Source: Flaccisagitta enflata
Lineage: Eukaryota > Chaetognatha > Sagittoidea > Aphragmophora
DNA: 64,000 bases
Assembly (NCBI GenBank): GCA_965153355.1
Contig: OZ231128.1
Coordinates: 25,916,001 to 25,980,000 of the forward strand
Direction of reading: 5' to 3'
In this document: piece after piece, positions 43,551 through 55,887 of the stretch
Layout of the letters: each line of letters begins with the position of its first letter
How positions within the stretch are numbered: position 1 is the stretch's first letter
Translations under genes and position numbers: made by a program
The notes under the pieces: generated by a model
Seen by the model: only the letters and a program-made list of their open reading frames with translations
The model's database searches: none
What the model was told of the DNA's origin: nothing

Positions 43551-45064
43551 GCCAAGTCATTATCTGGCGCCACTTAGTCACAATCAATGCCATTTGGCGC
43601 CATTAAATAGCGCCTCCAAGCGCCATTTTTAACATCCCGGCGACGATATCTTGCAGTCATGGATGTAGGGGACGCCACGTCTACCATGTCCATGGACATG
43701 GTAAAAGTTGGTCTTGAAAACCTAGTCGGTCTTAAATCAGGCGTGATTCAAGGTTTATTAATTAAAGATTTTTTTTGAAAAACAGCCTAGAAAGAAAAGA
43801 AATTAGCAGTGTTTGTTTGACATATAACAGATTTTCATTCATGAATGATGCAGAAAGTAAAAGAAATTAGTTTTTTTTTACAGTTTTCACTTTTTACACA
43901 AGTCAGTCGTGATCCTGACTCGGTCTTGAAATGCTAAGTGGACGTGGTGAATCTCAGAGCTCCCCTACACCTATGATTCTTGCTGACCCTAGTAACTTGG
44001 GGGATAGAGAAAAAGGCTATAAAGTATCTCTTCACATCGAGTGAAAGATATGAGATTTACACAGTTTCCTTGTGATTTCGTTCTCCGTCAGCCGTAATCT
44101 TGTCCAAATAATAGGAAACCCTACACCTAAAGAAAGAATTGACCTTATTTATCAATAATCATTCTACATTGTTTTATCTCCGTTTTATTTAATGAATTTG
44201 TTTTTCTGTTCATTCATGATTTTTTCATCCGAAAAAAAACTAGTCTTCTTTTCGTTTATTCTTTTTTTTCTCTCGCCCAGTCTTTCAAGGTTTTATTTTT
44301 GTTTAAGACTTCCGTTTACCTGCACATGCCCTTCACAAAGCCAAGGAAACGACTTCCGTGAATCTCGACTCAATTTCTTTTATTTCCTATTCTTCCGTTC
44401 TTTTCAACGGATCCGACTTTTGGCATACTTTAATGTTCAATGTGTTTGTACTGAGAATAATGTTTATTGAAATACTCATCTTCAGTGATAACTGAGATAA
44501 TTCAGGCGGCGCGTAAACCTAAGTTGCGTCGTCAGTGCTCCTCAACAAACGCCCTTAATTATCTCGTGGAGTGGAGATTGGTTTAAGAATTCCTTTAAAG
44601 TTATTCTTGGTTTCGGATGTTCATTTTCTCTATATCTTTCCGTTGATTTCGTATTCATTGATTCGTTTTTATTCCTTTTTTTAAAGCCATTGAGTATAAC
44701 GATCGAATCTAGTCTCATATGACGTGTGCAATTACTTTCAAATAAGATCTCCTTTGTATTTATCAACCCAGTGCAGTGTGCTCCTCGATGTCCCCGGATA
44801 TGTAATTGCATTTGTTGCTGCGTATGTTTTCCCATTCGTTGCTGCTTTAAGTAGGGTTCACTGGGCGTTGTAACTTGAAAATTGAATAATTAATCAATAG
44901 GTACTAGAATTACGATCTAAACGTTTCGTAAAAAACGACTTTGGCCTATTGTCTTGATCCTCGAATAATAATTTTGTGCGCATTCCATGAAAAAGCCTGG
45001 TCGATATGTCATGTTGAAAAACTGCTTGTTCTGTTGTTATTAATCATGTGTTGTGCTATGATCT

Positions 45065-45133
<69 letters not shown>

Positions 45134-45715
45134 TTTTTCTTAACCTATGATAAATGCCAATTCATATCTGAAATCCCCCGTCTAATTCTATCATTGTTGT
45201 ACCATGCCATTGACATTGTATTTCGTGGCTTTACCCACCAAAAAATGGAAAATTGATTGATGGATGAATAGACTGTACAAGCTATTATCTCCTGCATCAG
45301 TCTCTCACGTAATACTGTTTCAGAAGTCATTTGAAAACGCAATGAGCTTAATATCGTACTATCACAATTAGGTAGAGCAGTAGAGCCATGTTCAAGTAGG
45401 CCTACCACAGTACAGGTGGGCTACAGTTTAGAAAACCGCCTCTAATATATGCATGTTTTTGGTAGTTAATCCCTCAACTTCCGCAATAACGGATATCAAA
45501 GAACTAACATCCCAAAAAGAAGGAGTGATCGAAGATCTCTTTTTTTTTCTTTTTATCTGTCTTTCTTAATTGCCGATTTTCAGGTTCTTAATTATTGTCA
45601 ATTTCAATCCGACTCAAACTCACTTCACTTGCCACGCCACTTGTTTTTTTTTTTCTTCTTGAAAACAAGGTTGCTAGAATCTGTTGCTAGTACAAGGTCG
45701 CTAGTATGGAAGTCG
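43551..45715. other. LMO 3' flank and intergenic DNA; (TC)n at 45065-45128
   Basis: Presumably begins with the LMO 3' untranslated region; no polyadenylation site can be fixed. I looked here for the missing KLF first exon (an ALPSLEE..WQQ-type segment before a donor) and did not find it. Confidence 0.55.
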
Positions 45716-47221
45716 GGCGGGCGGGAGGGCGGGCTTTGGGGGGAGTGCTGGAAGAAAAAAAAATGGTTCAACCTGTTTTGCTATGAGGGAGGGCGGGCAT
45801 TGTGAGGGAGTGCTGGAGGCAGAAGAATTGGATTCAAACCTTTTTTGTAAAGGGAGGGCGGGCTTTAGGGAGGTGCTGGAAGCAAAAAAAAAAAATGGTT
45901 CAACCCTTTTGCTATGAGGGAGGGTGGGGCATTGCTGAAGCATAAGAATGGGATTCCAACCTGTTTTTTGGGAAGGGAGGGCGGGCTTTGGGGGGAGTGC
46001 TGGAAGTAACAAAATATGGTTCAACCCATTTTTATGTGAGGGAGGGCGGTCTGGGAGGGGGACTGCTAGAGGCAACAAAATATGGTTCAACCCATTTTCA
46101 TGAAAGGGAGGGCGGGCATTGGAAGGGAGGGCTGGAAGCAACAAAATATGGTTCTAACCATTTTCATGAAAGGGAGGGCGGGCATTGGAAGGGAGGGCTG
46201 GAAGCAACAAAATATGGTTCTAACCATTTTCATGAAAGGGAGGGCGGGCATTGGAAGGGAGGGCTGGAAGCAACAGAATATGGTTCTAACCATTTTCATG
46301 AAAGGGAGGGCGGGCATTGGAAGGGAGGGCTGGAAGCAACAAAATATGGTTCTAAACATTTTCATGAAAGGGAGGGCGGGTATTAAGGGAGGGCTGAAGC
46401 AATGCAAATAAGGGTTCTAACGATTTCATCAAAGGGAGGGCGGGCATTGGAAGGAGGGCTGGAAGCAACAGAATTTGATTACAACCTTTTTTGGTAAAGG
46501 GAGGGCGGGTTTGGGGGGGAGTGCTGGAAGCAACAAAATATGGTTTAACCCATTTTCATGAAAGGGAGGGCGGGCATTGGAAGGGAGGGCTGGAAGCAAC
46601 AGAATATGGTTCTAACCATTTTCATGAAAGGGAGGGCGGGCATTGGAAGGGAGGGCTGGAAGCAACAAAATATGGTTCTAACCATTTTCATGAAAGGGAG
46701 GGCGGGCATTGGAAGGGAGGGCTGGAAGCAACAAAATATGGTTCTAACCATTTTCATGAAAGGGAGGGCGGGCATTGGAAGGGAGGGCTGGAAGCAACAA
46801 AATATGGTTTAACCCATTTTCATGAAAGGGAGGGCGGGCATTGGAAGGGAGGGCTGAAAGCAACAGAATATGGTTCTGATCTATTTTCATGAAAGGGAGT
46901 GGCGGCATACCAGGGCTGGAAGCAACAAAATATGGTTCTAACCATTTTCATGAAAGGGAGGGCGGCATTGGAAGGGAGGGCTGGAAGCAACAAATATATT
47001 CTAACCATTTCATGAAAGGGAGGGCAGCATGAAGCGAGGGCTGGAAGCAACAGAATATGGTTCCAACCCATTTTCATGAAAGGGAGGGCGGCATTGGAAC
47101 GGAGGGCTGGAAGCAACAAAGTATGGTTCTAACCATTTTCATAAAACAGACTTAAACCAGACTTGGACAAAACCTCAACCAGACTTAAACAAGACATAAA
47201 CCAGACCTAAACCAGACATAG

Positions 47222-47832
47222 AACAGGTCGCCCAAGGGCAATATGTGGTCAGCGATACCCGTTGCCCTGCTTTGAGTGATTGTGAATTAGAGTGAGGGGA
47301 AGCAGGGCAGCGGCCCCGAAGGGGACAAAGTCCTGTAGAACACAGGGGGACTTTAGTTCGTCCTGCCTGAAGAAGTGGATGAGATGCTATAGTGTCCTTC
47401 AAAAGCCTAAATCGAGGTCTGAGAGGGCCAATCTGAACCTTGAGAGGGCTGACTTGAGGCTTGAGAGAGCTGTATCAAAGTTAAGGCTTGAAAGGTTAGA
47501 GAACCAATTTGAAGCCTGAGAGCAATAAATTAAGGCTTAGATAGCTGATTTGAGGCCTGAGAAGCCGAATTTGAGGCCTGCGAGGTTGGTTTTGAGGCCT
47601 GAGAGGCTGGATTTGAGGCCTGAGAGGCTGGATTTGAGGCCTGAGAGGCTGGATTTGAGGCCTGAGAGGCTGGATTTGAGGCCTGAGGGGCTGGATTGGA
47701 GGCTTGAGAGGCTGGATTGGAGGTCTGAGGGGCCTGATGGGGGGGGGGACGGACGAACGCACGAACGAACGAACGAAAGTCCCCTGTGTTCTACAGGACT
47801 TCGTCCCCTTCGGGGCCGCTACCCAAAAGGGA
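47222..47832 (+). mobile_element. Family B element inside the left arm
   Basis: Carries ATATGTGGTCAGCGATACCC, GGGCAGCGGCCCCGAAGGGG, GTCCTGTAGAACACAGGGG and their inverse near 47790-47830. A ~21-bp GAGGCCTGAGAGGCTGGATTT array lies between. The mirror copy is at 53085-53672. Confidence 0.85.
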
Positions 47833-49201
47833 TGGAAGGAAGGAGGGCTGGAAGTAAAAATATGGTTTAACCCATTTTCATCAAAGGGAGGGCGGGCATT
47901 GGAAGGTAGGGCTGGAAGCAACAGAATATGGTTCTGACCATTTTCATGAAAGGGAGGGTGGGCATTAGAAGGGAGGGCTGGAAGCAACAAAATATGGTTC
48001 TAACCATTTTCATGAAAGGGAGGGCAAGCATTGGAAGGGAGGGCTGGAAGCAACTGAATATGGTTCTAACCATTTTTATGAAAGGGAGGGCGGGCATTGG
48101 AAGGGAGGGCTGGAAGCAACAAAATATGGTTCTAACCATTTTCATGAAAGGGAGGGCGGGCATTGGAAGGGAGGGCTGGAAGCAACAAAATATGGTTCTA
48201 ACCATTTTCATGAAAGGGAGGGCGGGCATTGGAAGGGAGGGCTGGAAGCAACAAAATATGGTTAAACCTATTTTCAAGGAAAGGGGAGGGCGGGCATTGA
48301 AGCTGAGGGCTGGAAGCAACAGAATATGGTTCTAACCATTTTCATGAAAGGAGGGCGGGCAGTATTGGAAGGAGTGGCTGAAGCAACAAAACATGGTTCT
48401 AACCCTTTATGAAAGGGAGGGCGGGCATTGGAAGGGGAGGGTTGGAAGCAACAGAATATGGTTCTAACCATTTTCATGAAAGGGAGGGCGGGCATTGGAA
48501 GGGAGGGCTGGAAGCAACAAAATATGGTTCTAACCATTTTCATGAAAGGGAGGGCGGGAATTGGAAGGGAGGGCTGGAAGCAACAGAATATGGTTCTAAC
48601 CATTTTCATGAAAGGGAGGGCGGGCATTGGAAGGGAGGGCTGGAAGCAACAAAATATGGTTTAACCCATTTTCATGAAAGGGAGGGCGGGCATTGGAAGG
48701 GAGGGCTGGAAGCAACAGAATATGGTTCTAACCATTTTCATGAGAGGGAGGGCGGCATTGAAGGAGGGCTACAAATAAAATATGGTTCTAACCATTTTCA
48801 TGAAAGGGAGGGAAGTGGTGGCCAGAGGGCTGAAGCAACAGAATTTGATTACAACCTTTTTGGTAAAGGGAGGGCGGGCTTGGGGGGAAGTGCTGGAAGC
48901 AACAAAATATGGTTTAACCCATTTTCATGAAAGGGAGGGCGGGCATTGGAAGGGAGGGCTGGAAGCAACAGAATATGGTTCTAACCATTTTCATGAAAGG
49001 GAGGGCGGGCATTGGAAGGGAGGGCTGGAAGCAACAGAATATGGTTCTAACCATTTTCATGGAAAGGGAGGCGGGCACAGGGGAGGGCTGAAGTAACAGA
49101 ATATAGTTCTAACCGCCATGAAAGGGAGGGCGCGGCATTGAAGGGAGGGCTGGAAGCAACAGAATATGGTTCAACCATTTTCATAAAAGGGAGGGCGGTA
49201 T

Positions 49202-49540
49202 TAGGGTGATTTCTTAAAACAGGTCAAACCGGTCTCGTCTTCCTCGCGGGAGAAATGTGACCATTTCCATTATAGATGGTAACTCTAAAATCTGGAGATG
49301 ATCAGACAAAGTTTACTCATGGCCGCAACCCCACCCCATTCCCATTATAAAAGATAGGAAGCTGCAGAGGCCAAATTCCTTCCTGTATATTTTCTATGGA
49401 AAATGAGGGGGGGTTGCGGCCATGAGTAAACTTCATTTGATTGCCACCAGATTTTAGGGTTATCATCTGTGATGGAAATAGTCTCATTTCTCCCGCGAGG
49501 GAGACCAGATTCAAATATGACCATATTTTCAGTCACCCTA
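49202..49540. mobile_element. hAT-like MITE inside the left arm
   Basis: Ends TAGGGTGA and GTCACCCTA, with long subterminal inverted repeats (CTCGCGGGAGAAATG and inverse). The right flank GCGGGCAT is the target duplication; the left flank is degraded (GCGGTAT). The mirror copy is at 51354-51698. Confidence 0.8.
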
Positions 49541-49939
49541 GCGGGCATAGGAGGGGAGGGCTGAAGCAACAAAATATGGTTCTAACCATTTTCATAAAGG
49601 GGGAGGGCGGGCATTGGAAGGAGGGCTGGAAGCAACAGAATATGGTTCACACCATTTTCAAGGAAGGGAGGGTGGGCAATAGAACGGCGGGCTGGAGGGA
49701 ACAAATATGGTTCAACCCATTTTCATGAAAGGGAGGGCGGGCATTGGAAGGGAGGGCTGGAAGCAACAGAATATGGTTCTAACCATTTTCATGAAAGGGA
49801 GGGCGGGCATTAGAAGGGAGGGCTAGAAGCAACAGTCTATGGTTCAACCCATTGGCATTATGGCTGAAAGCAATGAATATGGTTTAAACCTTTTTCCAGA
49901 GGGAGGTGGACTGCAGTGGGCCACGGTCAGCACCTGCTG

Positions 49940-50210
49940 GAGGTATGGTCCGTAGGGAGGTGAGTGAGAGGGCGCGACTCCCAGATTGGGGAACAGCCGA
50001 CTGTGCAAAAGAAAACAGCTACCCAACAGCAACGCCTACAAGGGAGTTTGCAGACGAAATGAAGCTGTTCAGATGCGCATCATTTTGGCCTGTTGTCGAT
50101 GCCAGCAGGGTAGGTACACTGCTCTGGGATAGCTGGACAGTCAAAACACAAGCAATATCTGGCTTTTATTCTGAAAAGTGATGCTCATCCTGTTGCTTTA
50201 CGATGATATC
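49940..50210 (+). pseudogene. Decayed transposase-like fragment, plus-strand copy
   Basis: The blocks ATTGGGGAACAGCCGACT, CCCAACAGCAACGCCTA, GATGCGCATCATTTT and CTTTTTATTCTGAAAAGTG (approximate in this copy) match, in the same order, the minus-strand fragment at 50470-50783. It has several deletions and no long ORF that aligns throughout. The partial reading EFADEMK corresponds to SFVDEMD in the other copy. Confidence 0.6.
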
Positions 50211-50214
50211 ATTA

Positions 50215-50783
50215 TCAAGTCTTGAAGTTTATGGTCATACCAGTTCCGTTCTCTATCTCAAACACGCCTAGTTTCCTCTCTCCGCCCAAGCCAGTGACGG
50301 TGACACACAAGTGTTCCTTTCTTCTATTTCCGTGCAGCTTGTCCAGAGAGGTGGTAACCCCATCAAAGTGGAGAACTGCTCGCTCTGGAAATTCTTGGTT
50401 GTTCACTTGCTGGACAGCATTTTTTCTAGCCGCCTTAGCTGCATTCTGAACAGTTCCCAAGGAGCCCCTCAGATCCTCTGGATTTCCTCCACCTTTGATA
50501 GCAACAGGAAGTGAAACATCACTTTTCAGAATAAAAAGCGAATATTGTATGTTTGACTAATCAGCTTCTTATCCAAAACAATTTTTTTCTTACCTACCCT
50601 ACCTTTGGCATGCATTGTGACCAAAAAATGATGCGCATCACGGACAGAGACTTTCTTCCAGTCCATTTCGTCTACAAAGCTCCTTATATAGGCGTTGCTG
50701 TTGGGCCATTCCAGCTGAACTTTCTTTCCTTTTGGTTCTTTTGAAGTCGGCTGTTCCCAATCAGGTTCGGAACCCCAATCCAT
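50215..50783 (-). pseudogene. Transposase-like gene fragment at the palindrome centre
   Basis: Two open stretches: 50783 to ~50600 (MDWGSEPDWEQPTSKEPKGK, then SFVDEMDWKKVSVRDAHHFL) and ~50520 to 50215 (DVSLPVAIKGGGNPEDLRGS, then RAVLHFDGVTTSLDKLHGN, GVFEIENGTGM). The second resembles, from memory, a segment common in uncharacterised transposon-borne proteins of aquatic invertebrates, with a WDGK- or FDGV-type core before a LLGV-PxxxxGTG motif. The two stretches do not join cleanly at visible splice sites, and no complete catalytic domain is present. I treat it as captured debris; assignment to a named superfamily is not possible here. Confidence 0.5.
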
Positions 50784-51353
50784 TTGGAATAGGAGATCGC
50801 GCCCTCCATCCTTCCGCCCTCCCTTTTCTGAGATATACCTCCAAAGAACAAATTGCTAATTTCTGTTCAGTAGCCCTCCCTTTAAGGTCCCGCCCTCCCT
50901 CTGGAAAAAAGGTTTAAACCATATTCTATTGCTTTCAGCCCTCCCTTCCAATGCCCGCCCTCCCTTTCATGAAAATGGTTAGAACCATATTTTGTTGCTT
51001 CTAGCCCTCCCTTCCAATGCCCGCCCTCCCTTTCATGAAAATGGTTAGAACTATATTTTGTTGCTTCCAGCCCTCCCTTCCAATGCCCGCCCTCCCTTTC
51101 ATGAAAATGGTTAGAACCATATTCTGTTGCTTCCAGCCCTCCCTTCCAATGCCCGCCCTCCCTTTCATGAAAATGGGTTAAACCATATTTTGTTGCTTCC
51201 AGCACTCCCCCCCAAACCCGCCCTCCCTTTACCAAAAAAGGTTGTAATCAAATTCTGTTGCTTCCAGCCCTCCCTTCCAATGCCCGCCCTCCCTTTCATG
51301 AAAATGGTTAGAACCATATTTTGTTGCTTCCAGCCCTCCCTCCCTATGCCCGC

Positions 51354-51698
51354 TAGGGTGACTGAAAATATGGTCATATTTGAATCTGGTCTCCCTCGCG
51401 GGAGAAATGAGACTATTTCCATCACAGATGATAACCCTAAAATCTGGTGGCAATCAAATGAAGTTTACTCATGGCCGCAACCCCCTCATTTTCCATGTAA
51501 AATATATACAGGAAGGAATTTGCCTCTTGCAGCTTCCTTTATCTTTTATAATGGAACGGGGTGGGGGTTGGGTACAAGGAGGCAAACTTCTTTGTCTGAT
51601 CATCCCAGATTTTAGAGTTACCATCTATAATGGAAATGGTCACATTTCTCCCGCGAGGAAGACGAGATTCGGATTTGACCATATTTTAAGTCACCCTA
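51354..51698. mobile_element. hAT-like MITE inside the right arm, perfect TSD
   Basis: 345 bp with ends TAGGGTGAC and GTCACCCTA, flanked by ATGCCCGC on both sides (51346-51353, 51699-51706). ATGCCCGC is part of the 66-bp unit, so the element inserted into a pre-existing array unit. Confidence 0.88.
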
Positions 51699-53084
51699 AT
51701 GCCCGCCCTCCCTTTCATGAAAATGGTTAGAACCATATTCTGTTGCTTCCAGCCCTCCCTTCCAATGCCCGCCCTCCCTTTCATGAAAACGGTTAGAACT
51801 ATATTCTGTTACTTCCAGCCCTCCCTTCCAATGCCTGCTCCTTTCATGAAAATGGTTAGAACCATATTCTGCTGCTTCCAGCCCTCCCTTCCACGTCTGC
51901 CCTCCTTTCATGAAAATGAAGAACCTCATATTCTGCTGCTTCCAGCCCTTCCAATGCCCGCCCCTTTCATGAAAATGGTTAAACTATATTTTATTGTTTC
52001 CAGCACTCCTCCAAACCCGCCCTCCTCAAAAAGGTTGTAACTAATTCTGTTGCTTCCAGCCCTCCCTTCCCAATGCCCGCCTCCTTTCATGAAAATGGTT
52101 AGAACCATATTCTGTTGCTTCCAGCCCTCCCTTCCAATGCCCGCCCTCCCTTTCATGAAAATGGTTAGAACCATATTCTGTTGCTTCCAGCCCTCCCTTC
52201 CAATGCCCGCCCTCCCTTTCATGAAAATGGGTTAAACCATATTTTGTTGCTTCCAGCACTCCCCCCCAAACCCGCCCTCCCTTTACCAAAAAAGGTTGTA
52301 ATCAAATTCTGTTGCTTCCAGCCCTCCCTTCCAATGCCCGCCCTCCCTTTCATGAAAATGGTTAGAACCATATTTTGTTGCTTCCAGCCCTCCCTTCCAA
52401 TGCCCGCCCTCCCTTTCATGAAAATGGTTAGAACCATATTCTGTTGCTTCCAGCCCTCCCTTCCAATGCCCGCCCTCCCTTTCATGAAAATGGTTAGAAC
52501 CATATTTTGTTGCTTCCAGCCCTCCCTTCCAATGCCCGCCCTCCCTTTCATGAAAATGGTTAGAACCATATTCTGTTGCTTCCAGCCCTCCCTTCCAATG
52601 CCCGCCCTCCCTTCCAATGAAAATGGTTTAAACCATATTTTGTTGCTTCCAGCCCTCCCTTCCAATGCCCGCCCTCCCTTTCATGAAAATGGTTAGAACC
52701 ATATTTTGTTGCTTCCAGCCCTCCCTTCCAATGCCCGCCCTCCCTTTCATGAAAATGGTTAGAACCATATTCTGTTGCTTCCAGCCCTCCTTCCAATGCC
52801 CGCCCTCCTTTCTTTCTCATAAAATGCTCTGGTTAGAACTATATTCAGTTGCTTCCAGCCCTCCCTTCCAATGCCCGCCCTCCCTTTCATGAAAATGGTT
52901 AGAACCATATTTTGTTGCTTCCAGCCCTCCCTTCTAATGCCTAATTCTCTCCCTTTCATGAAAATGGTCAGAACCATATTCTGTTGCTTCCAGCCCTCCC
53001 TCCTAATGCCCGCCCTCCCTTTGATGAAAATGGTTAACACTATTTTGTTGCTTCCAGCCCTCCCTTCCAATGCCCGCCTCCTTT

Positions 53085-53672
53085 TTGGGTATGCCCTTGG
53101 AAGGGGACGAAGTCCCAGAACACAGGGGACTTCTACTGCTCACCGTGCGTTCGTCCGTCCCCATCAGGCCCCTCAGACCTCCAATCCAGCCTCTCAAGCC
53201 TCCAATCCTGACCTTTAGCCTTAATCCAGCTCTCTCAGGCCTCAAATCCAGCCTCTCAGGCCTCAAATCCAGTCTCTCAGGCCCAAAATCCAGCCTCCTC
53301 AGGCCTCAAAACCAACCTCCGCAGGTCTCAAATTCGCTTCAGGCCTCAAATCAGCTATCTAAGCCTTAATTTATTGCTCTCAGGCTTCAAATTGGTTCTC
53401 TAACCTTTCAAGCCTTAACTTTGATACAGCTCTCTCAAGCCTCAAGTCAGCCCTCTCAAGGTTCAGATTGGCCCTCTCAGACCTCGATTTAGGCTTTTGA
53501 AGGACACTATAGCATCTCATCCACTTCTTCAGGCAGGACGAACTAAAGTCCCCCTGTGTTCTACAGGACTTTGTCCCCTTCGGGGCCGCTGCCCTGCTTC
53601 CCCTCACTCTAATTCACAATCACTCAAAGCAGGGCAACGGGTATCGCTGACCACATATTGCCCTTGGGCGAC
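53085..53672 (-). mobile_element. Family B element inside the right arm
   Basis: Inverse of 47222-47832: GGGGACGAAGTCC, CAGAACACAGGGGAC, a CAGGCCTCAAATCCAGCCTC array, then GGGGCCGCTGCCCTGC and GGTATCGCTGACCACATAT. Confidence 0.85.
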
Positions 53673-55178
53673 CTGTTACAAAAATGGTTAGAACCATATT
53701 TTGTTGCTTCCAGCCCTCCCTTCCAATGCCCGCCCTCCCTTTCATGAAAATGGTTAGAACCATACTTTGTTGCTTCCAGCCCTCCGTTCCAATGCCCGCC
53801 CTCCCTTTCATGAAAATGGTTGGAACCATATTCTGTTGCTTCCAGCCCTCGCTTCCAATGCCTGCCCTCCCTTTCATGAAAATGGTTAGAACCATATTTT
53901 GTTGCTTCCAGCCCTCCCTTCCAATGCCTGCCCTCCTTTCATGAAATGGTTAGAACCATATTTTGTTGCTTCCAGCCCTCCTCTCCAATGCCTGCCTCCC
54001 TTTCATGAAATGGTCAGGAACTATTCTGTTGCTTCCAGCCTTCCAATGCCTGCCCTCCTTTCATGAAAATGGGTTAAACCATTTTTGTTGCTTCCAGCCC
54101 TCCCTTCCAATGCCCGCCCTCCCTTTTATGAAAATGGTTAGAACCATATTTTGTTGCTTCCAGCCCTCCCTTCCAATGCCCGCCCTCCCTTTCATGAAAA
54201 TGGTTAGAACCATATTTTGTTGCTTCCAGCCCTCCCTTCCAATGCCCGCCCTCCCTTTCATGAAAATGGTTAGAACCATATTCTGTTGCTTCCAGCCCTT
54301 CCTTCCAATGCCCGCCCTCCCCTTCATGAAAATGGTTAGAACCATTTTTGTTGCCTCCAGCACTCCCTCCAAACCCAAGCCCTCCCTTTACCAAAAAGGT
54401 TGTAATCAAAATATTTTGTTGCTTCCAGCCCTCCCTTCCAATGCCCGCCCTCCCTTTCATGAAAATCGTTAGAACCATATTTTGTTGCTTTCAGCCCTCC
54501 CTTCCAATACCCGCCCTCCCTTTCATGAAAATGTTTAGAACCATATTTTGTTGCTTCCAGCCCTCCCTTCCAATGCCTGGCCTCCCTTTCATGAAAATGG
54601 TTAGAACCATATTCTGTTGCTTCCAGCCCTCCCTTCCAATGCCCGCCCTCCCTTTCATGAAAATGGTTAGAACCATATTTTGTTGCTTTCAGCCCTCCCT
54701 TCCAATACCCGCCCTCCCTTTCATGAAAATGGTTAGAACCATATTTTGTTACTTCCAGCCCTCCCTTCCAATGCCCGCCCTCCCTTTCATGAAAATGGGT
54801 TGAACCATATTTTGTTGCCTCTAGCAGTCCCCCTCCCAGACCGCCCTCCCTCACATAAAAATGGGTTGAACCATATTTTGTTACTTCCAGCACTCCCCCC
54901 AAAGCCCGCCCTGCCTTCCCAAAAAACAGGTTGGAATCCCATTCTTATGCTTCCAGCACTCCCTCACAATGCCCGCCCTCCCTCATAGCAAAAAGGGTTG
55001 AACCATTTTTTTTTTGCTTCCAGCACCTCCCTAAAGCCCGCCCTCCCTTTACAAAAAAGGTTTGAATCCAATTCTTCTGCCTCCAGCACTCCCTCACAGT
55101 GCCCGCCCTCCCTCATAGCAAAACAGGTTAAACCATTTTTTTTTTCCAGCACTCCCCCCAAAGCCCGCCCTCCCGTTA

Positions 55179-55887
55179 CCAAAGCGAGGGGTGATAAGGC
55201 AAAGAATCCATCTTTCTTTAAAAATTAGACTTAGAAATATGAAATGTTGGTTTATTTAAAAAATGGCAAGGATTGGGATGATGAACTAACAAATGTGCAA
55301 ATTTTGAACGAGTACCGTGGTTATCTTCAGTAACGACCCTTTAGAATAAATACAGTCATACCCCGCTCCAACAGATTTCATGAGATGAGATCTTTAATAG
55401 CTAATTCATGGATTCAACCCACCGAAGAAGGTTTATATTCGTATCAGTCATGTGTCAGTGTCATGTGTCAGTGTCATGTGTCAGCGTCATGTGTCAGTGT
55501 CATGTGTCAGTGTCATGTGTCAGCGTGTGTCACCTTTTTCTTTCCTTGCTGACAGAATAACTTAAAAAGATTGCATGGCTTCATGATGAAAAGATTTTAT
55601 AAAGATCATCGTCCTTTTGGTCCTTCCAATAAATCCCATTTCTTCTTGTTCTTCTTGGACAGAATGAAAAGCAGAATGACCACCCTGCCGACATTGGGAC
55701 TGAGTCGCGTTTAGGGGACTTCGAAAAGAAAATAGTGAAAGCAATGAGATTTTTAAGTTGGGTGGAGTCGAAAGAAATCCAGTCAATTTTGCCAGGCAAT
55801 GAAATCTTGTAAAAGCAATTTCTTTTTCCTTTCTCTTTTTTAATTCAATTTTTCTTCTTTTTGTTTTGCTTCTTCGTCTTCTTTGTC
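55179..55887. repeat. Intergenic; 13-bp minisatellite at 55444-55532
   Basis: GTGTCAGTGTCAT repeats about six times. The rest is non-coding. Confidence 0.8.

Larger units (their letters stand above)
45716..49900 (+). repeat. 66-bp G-rich minisatellite, left arm
   Basis: Unit core GGGAGGGCGGGCATTGG-AAGGGAGGGCTGGAAGCAAC-AAAATATGGTTCTAACC-ATTTTCATGAAA. Exact 66-bp spacing is seen between successive ATGGTTCTAACCAT boxes at 46143-46350. A variant unit (TTGATTACAACC, TTTGGGGGGGAGTGCTGG) recurs at intervals, suggesting a higher-order repeat. The 22-codon period keeps ORFs open in several frames, with no sign of coding. Confidence 0.95.
45716..55178. repeat. ~9.5-kb palindrome (long inverted repeat)
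   Basis: The left arm 45716 to ~50210 and right arm ~50475 to 55178 are inverted copies. The order of landmarks from the outside in is identical: TTTGGGGGGAGTGCTGG-type outer units, a 66-bp array, a Family B copy (47222 / 53672), more array, a hAT-like MITE (49540 / 51354), array, and a transposase-like fragment. The outermost ~350 bp of both arms are nearly identical, while inner left-arm units have many single-base changes. The arms differ by small indels, for example a CAGACTTAAACC stretch at 47150-47222 is missing on the right. Confidence 0.88.
50870..55178 (-). repeat. 66-bp minisatellite, right arm (inverted)
   Basis: The same 66-bp units, read on the minus strand. They are cleaner than the inner left arm, with long runs of near-identical units at 52300-52800 and 54090-54800. 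Confidence 0.95.

Noticed and set aside
46082-54902. Long ORFs in the 66-bp arrays (22-residue repeats such as EREGGHWKGGLEATKYGSNH) as a repeat protein gene
   Set aside because: 66 is a multiple of three, so several frames on both strands stay open at once. There is no start context, domain or codon bias.
46082-54902. CRISPR-like array
   Set aside because: The units are contiguous 66-bp repeats without unique spacers, and the genome is eukaryotic.
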